A stretch of 64,000 nt of DNA, taken from contig NC_065547.1 in the NCBI RefSeq assembly GCF_022605725.1, forward strand, positions 10,457,167 through 10,521,166, written 5' to 3'. Source of the stretch: Anthonomus grandis grandis. Lineage: Eukaryota; Arthropoda; Insecta; Coleoptera; Curculionidae. Under the pieces are notes generated by a model, which searched no databases, was not told the DNA's origin, and saw only the letters and a list, made by a program, of their open reading frames with translations. Below are positions 1 to 10,520 of this stretch, piece after piece. Position 1 is the stretch's first letter; each line of letters opens with the position of its first letter. Made by a program: the position numbers and the translations under genes.

Positions 1-2200
1 CATGCCAAGCAGTTGACGTTATATTTTCTAGGTAGTTAAAATAACTTTAAAACTTTAGTTAGGTTAATTCTAGGCAGTTAAAATTTATTCATTTAGTATT
101 CTTAACTTAATTCTAGGCAGTTAAAATTTATTTGCTTCTTCCAGGCATTTGAAGTAATTTATTTCAATACTCTAAGACGATTTATCAAAAAATTATATTT
201 TCGAAAATATAATTAGGTTTAGATGCATAGAACTTGTTTCAATGCGAAGCAGTTTAAGTAATATTTTCTATAAAGTTGAGGCAATTATTGTAATGAAAAA
301 CAGTCAATGTCCAATTTTGTAAGTAATTGACGTAATTTTATTATTTTCATAGCAAATAGAGTAATTTTCAATTTTTTTTAAAATTTTTGAACAGACAACA
401 AAGTTTCCAATTTTTTAGTTTTAGATCAACTCCAATTTTCTTTTAATGGTTTTTCTTTGTATTTAGAATTTTTTTTTCATGTTCTTTTGTTCAAGCTATC
501 AAAATAAATATTGTCATTTAATTTCAGGCAGTTATATTAATTTCTTTTGTTCCTTGCAGACAGTCAAAATAGTTTTCTCTCAAAATTATAAGATATTATT
601 TATAAAAGTAAATATTATTATTTTATATAATGCTTAAATGCCTGGAATATTTTCTCCCGTTAAGTTGTTAAAATAATATTTTTTTACAGTGAAAGGGATT
701 TTTATGCAAAATATTTTTATTTTATAGGGTTCCAACTGTCTAATTTTTTTTTTAATTTCAAGCAGTTAAAGTAATATTTACTTGACCGTAAAAGTGATTT
801 TCAAGCTTTCGCGATAAATATACCTATTTTCTGTTAATACCCGGCACTTATCTTTTTTGCCTCCATAGTTGAAGTCTTTTCAAAAAAGAATATTTTACAA
901 TAAAGGGTATATTTTTATTTTATATAGAGCTTTAACTGCCTGATTTTTTTTTTAATATCAAGCAGTTAAAGTCCTATATTCTTGACAGGGGAACGGAGTC
1001 TTAGGCTATCAAAGTGAATATAGTAATTTTCTGTTAATTCCAGGCAGTTCAATTAATTTCTTTTTGTTGCTTTCAGGTAGTGGATTCACTTTGACTCTTT
1101 CTTAAAAATTGTATGAGATTTTTTTTAAACGATTTTTTTTAGACGATTTTTTGAAAAAGTACATTTTTGAAGATATAAATAGAACTTCAACTACCTAGAA
1201 CTTATTTTAGTGCTGAACAGTTAAAGTCATATTTTATAGGTAGTTAAAGTAATTTTTTTCAACTTTCTAAGGTGATTTTTCAAAAAAGTAGATTTCTGTA
1301 AAATTTTTAAGGCTTAGCTACCTGGAGTTTTTATAATGCCAACCACTTAAAGTCTTATTTTTAAGGCAATGTTATTACTTTTAAAACAAATATAGTCTCT
1401 TCGAGACAGTTAACGTATTTTTTTTTTATTTTTTAAGAAGATTTATCAAAAACTTTAATTTTGTTTATTATATTTAAAAAAATTGTTGTTCAACTTCCTA
1501 GAATTTACATTAAATGGAATTAATTGAATAGGTTTTTAATATATTAGTCTTTAAAGGGTCTCTTAACCAGTGAAGACTTTTCAACTCTTTTTCTCAAAAA
1601 CTACGTAATGTTAAGTAATAAATCAATTTTCATGTAAGTCCAGGTAGAAACTTTTTTTTCTTAGTAATTTAAAGTTTTTTTTTAATCTTTTAGGAACATT
1701 TTTTAAAAAATTTTAAAAGCTTTTAAATTTAAATAGGGTCAACTATTTAAGATCGGATTTTGTAGTTAATTGAAATAGCTTAAGAGCTTTCAAAATAAAT
1801 AAAATCATTGTATCTTTATTGCAAGTAGGTTAAGTATTTTTTTATACCTTCCAGGTAATTGAAGTAATTTTTTTGGCAAATATATAAATGATTTTTTTTT
1901 TCTAAATGAATGGGTATAATTTAAAAACTACCTGGTGGATTTTTATTATTTTAAAAAAAGCTCAACTGCCAGGAATTATTCTAAGAAAATAGAGCTATTT
2001 TTGTACAACTGTAGCACTGTATTTTTTTTATTAAAAATCTTTTTTTTTAACTTTGTTTTTAACTTTTTAAATCGAAAAATACGTACAGTACTTCTAAATT
2101 TGATTTTTTTAATTTTGAACTTTAAACACATTATATTTTAAAATCTTTATAAGGTTCACCTTTATAAAAAAATAACAAGAAAAAAAACTTTAAAACTATT
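1..2200. repeat. Degenerate AT-rich array built on a CAGGCAGTTAAAGT word
   Basis: No gene is visible. The words AGGCAGTTAAAG, CAAGCAGTTAAAGT and AGGTAGTTAAAGT recur every 100-250 bases, separated by long A/T tracts and phrases such as TTCAAGCTATCAAAATAAATA. Examples lie near 112, 755, 960, 1045 and 1230. The copies are too diverged to give a sharp period. The same word (CCAGGCAGTTGAA) returns in the arrays at 23.4-25 kb and 35.4-43 kb, so this is probably an old member of one dispersed satellite family. The only ORF above 60 codons (1935-2141) is compositionally biased (Phe, Leu, Asn) and is not a credible gene. Confidence 0.6.
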
Positions 2201-2219
2201 AAATATTTAATATAAATTA

Positions 2220-3425
2220 TGCCATTTATTAAAATTTTTCAAAAGCAACCCCAAACCTAATTTTTCACCCCCCATCCAAACGTAACATTTCGTTTCATCG
2301 ATGAAATATAGCTGCCCACTTGCTACAGTTATATTATACAAAAGGTCCTTTGTTAACCGTTAACCCCCTGTATATGTTCTAAAACCCCCGGGGGCGGATC
2401 AACCTTATGTCGTCTAGTTCTGGTTATTTGTGTTTTATACCACCCCACCACCCCCCAAGGGGTAATCGGGAAAAGAATTACCGGAAAAAAAGTTAATTTA
2501 GGGAAATGAGATTGACTTTGTATTGGGCCCGTTTAGGGCTGATTTGTAGATAGGGATTTAGTGTGAGTTAATGAAGTCAATTTATAAAGAAAAATGTGTT
2601 TGAATGAGAAATAGAGTTTAGGATAATAGGTTTAGTAAGTACCCTTGTTCATGCTGTACAGATAGTAGTAGTTTCCTTCAATTCAGTCAAAAATGTCTTA
2701 ATAATAATATATTTACAAAGCAAATAATAAATAATTCCAATACCTCCCTTATGCTCTTAGTATGTCATTAAGTTGTCAAATTTTTCCCTCCCTATACATA
2801 CGAGAGAAGTGTCAAAGGCAAAACCTTTTCGTCTTTATCAAATACACTACAAATAAATTATAATTATTATACCGGTTTGAAATCCCTGTCATAGAACTGA
2901 GAAAACAGATTTATTATACCGTACCAAAAGGAACGCTCGAAGGCCGCCATTTTAATTATAGGGGGGTTTACTTAATTACCCTTAAAAATTATCATTTCTG
3001 AAATATTTCGGATACCAGATGCGGGGGAGGAGCGGACACGATGATTTATTTCACTTTTCTCATTTTCAGGCGTGTGGAATTTATTGTGTTTTTCTTTTTA
3101 GGATTTTGACGAATGCGATGGTATAAATTTTGTGGTTTTTTTTTAAATAAATTTAAATTATCACCTAGAAATAATGGAACTTGTAACGGAGATAAATTAG
3201 ATTCTTTGAGAGGTAAATACTTCGAAATATTTGACCACGACAATATATTTAATAGACTATTTTTTCATTAAATAATTCATTTGAATTGCCAGGAAATTCA
3301 AGAAATAGAAAATATTTGTATAGTGTTTAAAATATCTCAATGATAATCAGCGGTCGAATAAGCAGCTTCAATCCCCGTTAACTTTCATTTTTTCTGTGAA
3401 GCACTATGAAAATTAAAAAAATATA
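2220..3425. other. GC-richer unique block, no gene recognised
   Basis: This stretch has clearly higher G+C than its surroundings. It contains C-runs near 2265-2275, CCCCCGGGGGCGG near 2386, and CCACCCCACCACCCCCC near 2441. There is no long ORF, no repeat word shared with the flanking arrays, and no transposon ends. It may be a conserved noncoding or regulatory segment upstream of Lim1, but this is inference from composition only. The end of the block, near 3345-3400, already contains one copy of the GGTCGAATAAGCAGC motif. Confidence 0.35.
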
Positions 3426-3427
3426 TA

Positions 3428-3453
3428 GAGGAAAGTGGCCTAATATGGGGAGG
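3428..3453 (+). repeat. Left terminal inverted repeat of the pogo-like element
   Basis: These 26 bases match the reverse complement of 5862-5887 with two mismatches. TA precedes the repeat. Confidence 0.9.
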
Positions 3454-3874
3454 GTTTTTTTGAAAATAGTAAAAAAATTGCATGATATGTTCACAATTGA
3501 AAAAATCTCATAGTGATATTATTTTACACCAGGACAGATGATATATGTACAAAAACACTCAAATTTAATTAAATTAGGGTAGTGATCCTATTATGTGAAA
3601 AAAATGCATCTCCCCAAATTACGAACCTGTGGGCACCTAAATTGGGGAGGTCGAATTTTCATATACACACACCTTTGCAGAATCAAGTGATCGATTCAAT
3701 GGGTTGCAAAGTGTATTTAAAAAAATATGGACGTTGTTTTTAAGAAAATAATTTTAACATCTACTAAGATACATTTATTAAAAAACAACTTTCTTATAAA
3801 AAAAAATAAATTCAAAAGACACGATAAATGACTCCTCAAAACATAATTTTTCTTTTTTTGCTGCTACAAGTAGG

Positions 3875-5421
3875 TCATTTAAACAGCACTACGACCTTAG
3901 GACCGAGATCCGCGCATAGTGTGTGGGCCCACTTGTAACATGCAGTGCAGCGAACCCAGTCTTCACCTTCGTGGTCATCTGAATAAAGACCACTGCAGTA
4001 AATGCACTCCGCATCTTCATCAGACATTGGATCGTCTGCAGAGTCATCCATATATTGGGCTTCGCCTTCTTCATCAGATGATTCTCCTAAAGAGTTAACT
4101 TTTTCCCCTTTTTGGGCTTACTTGGTTTTACAGGAGCTACAGCTTTCTTTTTTTTGAGCTTTGGGTTTTGTTTTGTGACTCTTCCAAATACGTTTTATAT
4201 GGCGTCCCCGTAATATGTTCTTCTGATCCGGAACGGGCACTTTGTTTGCCTGGATTCAAGACTGTCACAGGGCTTATTTCGCTAGGAATAACTTCTGTTG
4301 TTTGGGAGTTGCCGGTGTTGCGGGACTGTCTAACTGATTTTGACCAGAACAAAACTTCTAACATTGTGGGCCGGATGGATCAGGTTTAAATATATCCTCT
4401 GTAGAACTGGTTGACACTATTGGATAATTTCCTAAATTCTCATCAGGAATGGGATCATTTTGTAGAGCTTCCATATGTGGATTTGAAACTGTTTGATCAA
4501 CAATTGTGTTAAGAAACTCGTGTGATCCAAACTTATGGCGACTACAGAAAAACAAGCCCGCCTTTTCAAAACCTTTTGCAGCGATTTCAGCAGTCGCCGC
4601 TTTTCGGTAAGTAGATAATAAGATAGTAAGTTTAAAATGGTGACATAAAAGAAAGATCTAGCCGCTGCATCTTGTGCAAACTGTGGGGAGGGAGGCACAC
4701 TATGTAAACGTGATTACTGCGAGCTAGGTTAATCACCTCAATATTTCTGGTATGTGTAAAATGACCATCAAGTAGCAGGACAGCCGGATTATCTGCTGTG
4801 GGCTCTACATGCTTTAAAAAATGTTTAAACCAATCAGTAAATAATTCCGACTGGATCCATCCTGAAGGGTGACAGGCATAAATGGACCCTAGGGGTATTC
4901 CGTCCATAAGTTCTTGCTTCATATTTTTACGCGGAAATATCACTAGTGGAGGAATGAAGTGATCCGCGGGGTTCATGCGGGGTAACTATAGTGATATACT
5001 ATAGTATGTTTGTGTTGAACCACAGTAATCCCCGTTTCATCGCAAATATACACACGTGATGGGGAATGCTTGATCTTTTCCATAATGGATTCATAAATAT
5101 CAAAGAACCTCGAAATAGCTTCGCGTGTAAACCCTTTTGCTCTTGCGTAGGAAACGCCTTGGGGAGTTCGGACAGAAAGCTCTTTATGTCGTCTCATAAA
5201 ATTTCGGAGAAATTTTTTACCAGCTTGCTCCTTTTCTTTAGAGAATGGATTCTTTATATTGTATAAGCCATGCATCGCACATCTCTTCGCGAAAGGCCAA
5301 AATGTTTTTCTTCCATTTCAAGGCAATATGCAACCAGTTCCTGTTCTAATTCTTGCGGTAAAATCGAATTTCTACTCATTTTGGTTTTAATTACGTCATC
5401 AGGAGTCTTTCGTTTTGGCAT
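3875..5421 (-). pseudogene. pogo-like transposase (DDE_1 family), broken
   Basis: This is the remains of a cut-and-paste transposase. Reading from ATG at 5421, the N-terminus is MPKRKTPDD followed by a segment like the family's helix-turn-helix (LSRRDVRCMAY). The frame then shifts near 5255-5275. The next piece has NPFSKEKEQAGKKF and the DDE start VYICDETG (first catalytic Asp). A small deletion plus stop follows near 4975. The next piece carries LLLDGHFTHTRN (second Asp) and LPPHSLHKMQRLDL (third Asp region). The C-terminus is acidic and ends in a PHD-like zinc cluster, ECIYC, then VRCTAC, then WAHTLC, just before the stop at 3875; pogo-type transposases of insects often carry such a tail. 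All three catalytic Asp are visible, but two frame breaks and the deletion make it non-functional. Confidence 0.85.
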
Positions 5422-5861
5422 CTGCAAATAAAAAAAACGACACACTTAGTTGCAATACATTACTAAATGGTTAATATGGGGAGCCCTTTAGGGCCCCCCC
5501 CTAATTAGGACTCTCTTAACTCCCTGTAATAGGAGACCCAGTCTGCTAAGGTTTATAACCTCAAAAAATAAATACAAACCTTTTATTATTTAAAATAAAC
5601 GTAAATCATCAATATTTTATCTACAAAGCTTCATTCAATAAAAAAAACAAATCATTAATCACTTACCGTAGTTATTAATGAAAATCGATAACACGAATAA
5701 ACTTTATAAATATTTACGTTCAGATAACGTAATAAAACGTGAATAAAACAGGTGTTCATTGCTGCAGTGTAGGCATCCAGACATACTCTACAAAATAGAG
5801 TACGTGCGATTAGTCGTATACTCTCACCGTCTAAAATTTTAGATCTCCCCAAAATAGGAAA

Positions 5862-5887
5862 CCTCCCCATATTAGGCGACTCTCCTC
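5862..5887 (-). repeat. Right terminal inverted repeat of the pogo-like element
   Basis: Reverse complement of 3428-3453 with two mismatches. TA follows at 5888-5889. Confidence 0.9.
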
Positions 5888-5889
5888 TA

Positions 5890-8800
5890 CACTCACCCTA
5901 AAATTAATTAGTTTCAAATATCTCAGTGGAAATAAAGACATTTTTATATCTTGGGTATATGCAGTCGAATAAGCAGCATCAAGTCCCGCGAAGTTTCGTT
6001 TTTTAAAGGATATTAAAGTTTTTGGTTTTTTTGTACATTTTTTTTTATTAAAAATTTATTTTAATTGCATGTAAATTCAAGAATTACGAAATATTTGTAT
6101 AGTGTTTAAAATATCTTACTGATAATTTAATCAGCGGCCGAATAAACAGCATCAACGTCCATTAATTTTCGTTTTCTTTAGTTGTGTGAAGCTCTATCTT
6201 GTCCAGATATTCTACTATACTGATTCAAAGAAAATAAAAGTTTTTTCGGTTAATACAGTTAATATCAATTGTTTTTATAAGATCATTTTCTTGCAGCTGC
6301 CTAAACATGAAACTCCCTTCTAGCATTTTTATGAAAAAAATTGAAATTTATGTTTTTGGTAGCTTTTTATAAAAATTTAAAATAAAATACATTCACTCCA
6401 AAATTAGTTTGAAATTCTTAGTGAAATGCGTAATTTTTATATTCTGGGTATATGCGGTCGAATAAGCATCATCAACTAGTTAATTTTTATTTTTTGAAGG
6501 CTTGTGATAAGTGATAAACATAGAATATAGCATCCAGATATTCCATTATAATAAGAATAATAAAAAAGTGAAATAGATGAAAAACTTACATAGAAAACAT
6601 TTAGTTTTGTAATTTAATTTTAATTCTGTACAGCCCTATAGTCTGTATATTTTTCTCTAATAAGTTTGATAACAAAATTAAAAAAAAAATTCAATTCTCC
6701 TTTTTTTTTACATTTAACTGAGAAAATCGGTTTAATAATATGTTTCTTTATTCGCCTAAAAATATAAATATAAAACAACAAATTCTTAAAATATTTTTAT
6801 TATTGATGAGACTTTTGATTATTTTCTCCAAATATTTAAAGTCATTTTTCATCCAGGATTTCGTGTACTTTTTTAAATTTTACTCTACAGATTTAACGTA
6901 ATTTTTCCGTTTTCCGGGCGTTTCAATTTACAATTTCAAATTTCTTTCAAATAAAACCGCACAATATTTTAGTCCGGGCGCTTTTCTAAATATTCCTGGC
7001 ATTTTTCAACGTTTCTTCTTGCACTTTTAAAGCAATTTTTGATACTTTTCAGGTGTTCAGTGTTATTTTAATTTTCACTTTTACATATTTTTGCAGGAAT
7101 TTAAGTCGTTTTGTTTTCAGGATTTACTGTATTTTTTTTAAATTTTATTTCAGTTATTTGACGTAATTTTTTAAGTCTTCCAGGCACTTGAGCTTATTTT
7201 TTTTTAATTCAAAGATTGTAGGCCTAAAAATGAGTTGAAAAAAGGGGCTTTGAACCTTTTTTTTCAAGTTTGATAAATAAATAATAAAAAATCAACTTTC
7301 TAAGTCTTTCTATTTCATGTAGTGAATTTTTTATATTATTCCAAGCATTTGAAATCATTTTAAGTTTTCTTTGAGAGAATTCGGGCACATTTTTCGGAAA
7401 TTTTGGGAACAATTTTTTAATAATATTTTATTCCAGGCACTTTTCTTTATTTAATATTTAAAGCATTTTAAGTTTCTTGTTCTTGTGCTTTTAGAGCAAT
7501 TTTCTTATTCTATTAAATTTAATTTTGAAGTTCTGTAGGCCTTTAGATATTCCACCCTAATAAGAATGATAAAACAATAATTTAAATTGATTAATAGTTT
7601 GAAATTATCTCTTTTTCAGTTGCCTGGAAGAGATAATTTTAATGTATGATCAGCGGTCAAATAAGCAGCATTTATCCTAATATATTTTCGTTTTTGAGGT
7701 TCTGTGAAGCTCTATGTTCTAGATGTTATCCTGTGATAAAATAGTGATTTAAATTACCAAAGAAATAGTTTTTTTAATTGCCTTGAAAAATCTCACTTTA
7801 AAATTAGTGTAAAATATCTCAGTGATAATTCAAAATGTTTTATCTTGTGGATACATACCCAAGTCAGCGGTCGAATAAACAGCATCAATCAATTTAATTT
7901 TTTTAAGTTCTGTAGGCCCTATGTTGTCTAGATATTCCGCTATAATAACAATGATGAAAACATAATTTTAGCTACCTACAAATTTAAAATTTTACCTTTT
8001 TTAACTGCCTAGAAGAGATGATAATAGGGAAGTTCTGATGTTTTTATTTTATTTTTTCCTTGATAGCCTGAAAAAATACTGTGATTAATAAGTCCTTAAA
8101 ACATTACTGAAAGAGAAAAAAATGCTTTAATTGTGAAATTTATTTCAACTGCATTAAAATCTTCTCTATTTTCCGGCACGTTTTATAAAAATTATCAGAA
8201 ATGTTATACACTTACTCTAAAATTGAATGTATTTCAATGATAATTGAAATTTTTTATATCGTTGTAATGTGTAATTGATGACAGTGGTCGAATACGCAGC
8301 ATCAATTAAAGATGAAAGAGACTTTTCTCAAATTACTATTTAAAAAAAAAAAAAAACAGAAAATTGTATAAATTTTTTTATATTTTCAGGAAGTTTTTGA
8401 TAAAAATTAAAAAATGTTTACATTCACTCTAAAATTAGTTTGAAATATCTTGGGTATAGACGGTCGAATAAGCAGCATCAATCCGCGTTAAATTTAATTT
8501 TTTGAAGTTCTGCAAGCCCTATAATATTCCACTATAATAGGAATAATAGAAAAGTGATTTAAATTTTCATAAATATTTTATACATTCACTTTTTCTAAAA
8601 TTAGTTTTAAATATCTCAGTGATAGTCTACACTTTTTTATATCCAGCGGTCGAATAAATAGCATCAATATTACCCTTAAACTTTACTTTTTGAAGTAACG
8701 TACTCAGTCGTTAAGTCAGAATCACTGAAATAATATATTGTGATTTATCCGAAAAGTCCTAGCCAGACATGAATCAAACAATCACTAAATTTATAAGAAA

Positions 8801-10520
8801 AATCTAGTTATCAATCTGAAGAAATCAAGATTTCTAGAAAAGTTGTGATTTATCAGATAAGCGCCTTTAACAGGCACAAATTAATTTAATTCTTACTTAC
8901 TTAAAGAGTCATCAAGTCTAGACTTATCACACATAAATCAATTATATTATTTGATAAATAGTCATCCAGTTATAATTGCAAACAAAATGTGCATAGATCA
9001 GCTATTAATTAATAAAACTATTACTTATCAACCGTAAATCAATTCAATTATTACTCAAAGATCCTAAATTCAAGAATTTCAAAGCATGAACCTCTATTAA
9101 TTTTCGTTTTTTTTGAAGTTTTGTGAAGCTCTATAATATTATATTTTTGTCTTTGTTTTCTGACAGCCATTCACAAAAATTAAAAATCTTTACACTCGCT
9201 CAAAAATTAGTTTGAAATGTCTTAGTGAAAATCCGGAATTTATTGCATTCTGGGTACATGCGGTCAAACGAGAAGCATTAACCTTCATTAATTTTCGTTT
9301 TTTAAGGCTCTGTGCAGCATCGGTGTCAACGGTCGTTGGTCGAATAAGCAGCATTCATTCACATTGATTTCTGTTTTTGAAGTTCTGTGAGGCCATTTTT
9401 GAAACCCTGAAGTTCTTTAGTCAGTCGTAAAGTGAAAATCACTGAAAAAAATATTAACTGAACTGATTAAAATAACTGAATTAAATATATTACGTTTGTA
9501 CACTTTATTGGTTATGAATCAATTAAATTATTTGATAAGGAGTCATTTAGTTAGGAAAACTAGCAAACTTTGCATAGATCAGCTACAATTTAATAAAATT
9601 ATGACTCAGTAGTCAGTAAGTCGTAATCACTAGAGAGTACTTAAGTTTATTAGAAAAACTCACCCGCGAATCAATTAAATTATTGCTTAGTCAAACACCC
9701 CTTATGACGTCCAGATATTCCACTATAATAGGAATCATGAAAAAGTGATTTACATTGCATAATAATCTGAAATTCTCTCTTTTTCAATTGCTTGAAAGAG
9801 ATACAGAGGGAAAAGTTGATGTTTTTATTTAATTTTTTAATAACCTTGATAAATATACAAAACAAAGATAAAAATACAAAGTCACGTTCTCAATGAATAT
9901 ATATAATTTTCGTAAGCTACACGTATTTCGCTACTATCGGAGCATCATCAGGCCTAGCTCTACGATCAGCACTTATTCGACTGCTGATCGTACATCAAAG
10001 ATCTGAGAAATTCTGGATTACCTACCTAGTTACCTATATGTAGGTGTAGATCTAGGTCTGATGATACTCCAATGGGAGCGAAACACGTGTACTCTAAAAT
10101 GATTTTAAAAAATATCAGTGATAATCCAAAAATTTTTATATGGTTAAATTACGATCAGCGGTCGAATAAATAGCATCAATTTCCGTTAATTTTTGTTCTT
10201 TGAAGTTCTGTGAAGCATATACGGTTGATGGTCGAATAAGCAGCAGTCATTTACATTAATTTTCGTTTTTGATGTTTTATTAGTTTAGTAAGTTTGAAAA
10301 ATGTATTTTCTTTTCTATTTTCAGGCACTTTTTATGAAAATTATCAAAAATTTTATACACCTATTCTAAAATGAATTTCAAATATCTCAGTGATAATCCA
10401 TAATTTTGTATATCTTATGTGTATTATCAGCGGTCGAATAAACAGCATCAATCCCTGTTAATTTTCGTTTTTTAAGTTTTGTGAAGACCTATGGTCTAGA
10501 TATTCTCCTGTAATACAAAT
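5890..10520. repeat. Degenerate array with the GGTCGAATAAGCAGC motif, forward orientation
   Basis: No gene is visible. The word GGTCGAATAAGCAGCATCAA, with small variations, recurs near 5962, 6134, 6450, 7651, 7866, 8287, 8460, 8648, 9263, 9337, 10159, 10214 and 10432. It is usually followed by TTAATTTTCGTTTTTTGAAG and TCTGTGAAGC. A second recurrent phrase, AAATATCTCAGTGATAAT, precedes many copies by 40-80 bases. Spacing is irregular (75-1200 bases) and the sequence between copies is A/T-rich. The same word occurs about 30 times between 39.4 and 54.4 kb on the opposite strand. The ORFs in this block are short and biased. Confidence 0.8.
9913..10095. mobile_element. Inverted-repeat element with two hammerhead-like core sequences
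   Basis: Arms of about 52 bases at 9913-9964 and 10043-10095 are inverted copies of each other (roughly 80% identity by eye). Each arm, read outwards from the centre, contains CTGATGA, a short CTCC/GGAG-type hairpin, then GCGAAA and ACGTGTA. On the + strand CTGATGA is 10058-10064 and GAAA is 10080-10083; on the - strand GAAA lies at 9929-9926 and CTGATGA at 9951-9945. CTGATGA and GAAA around a stem are the conserved core of hammerhead ribozymes, which are known from Penelope-like elements and retrozymes. However, one unpaired base sits between CTGATGA and the stem, so activity is doubtful. Between the arms a perfect 9 bp hairpin (CGATCAGCA and TGCTGATCG, 9964-9992) encloses TTATTCGAC. Confidence 0.55.

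Larger units (their letters stand above)
3428..5887 (-). mobile_element. pogo-like DNA transposon, full length but inactive
   Basis: The element is bounded by 26 bp terminal inverted repeats, 3428-3453 and 5862-5887 (GAGGAAAGTGGCC followed by TAATATGGGGAGG), with 24 of 26 positions matching. Each end is flanked by a TA dinucleotide (3426-3427 and 5888-5889), the target duplication expected of the Tc1/mariner/pogo superfamily. Subterminal CTCCCCAAATTA-like words (near 3610 and 5845) may be transposase binding sites. At 2460 bp with one transposase gene inside, the layout is that of an autonomous pogo element, but the gene is broken. It has inserted beside the GGTCGAATAAGCAGC repeat array. Confidence 0.9.

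Noticed and set aside
1935..2141. 68-codon ORF rich in Phe, Leu and Asn
   Set aside because: It is a product of A/T runs, with no domain, no splice context and no homologue recognised.
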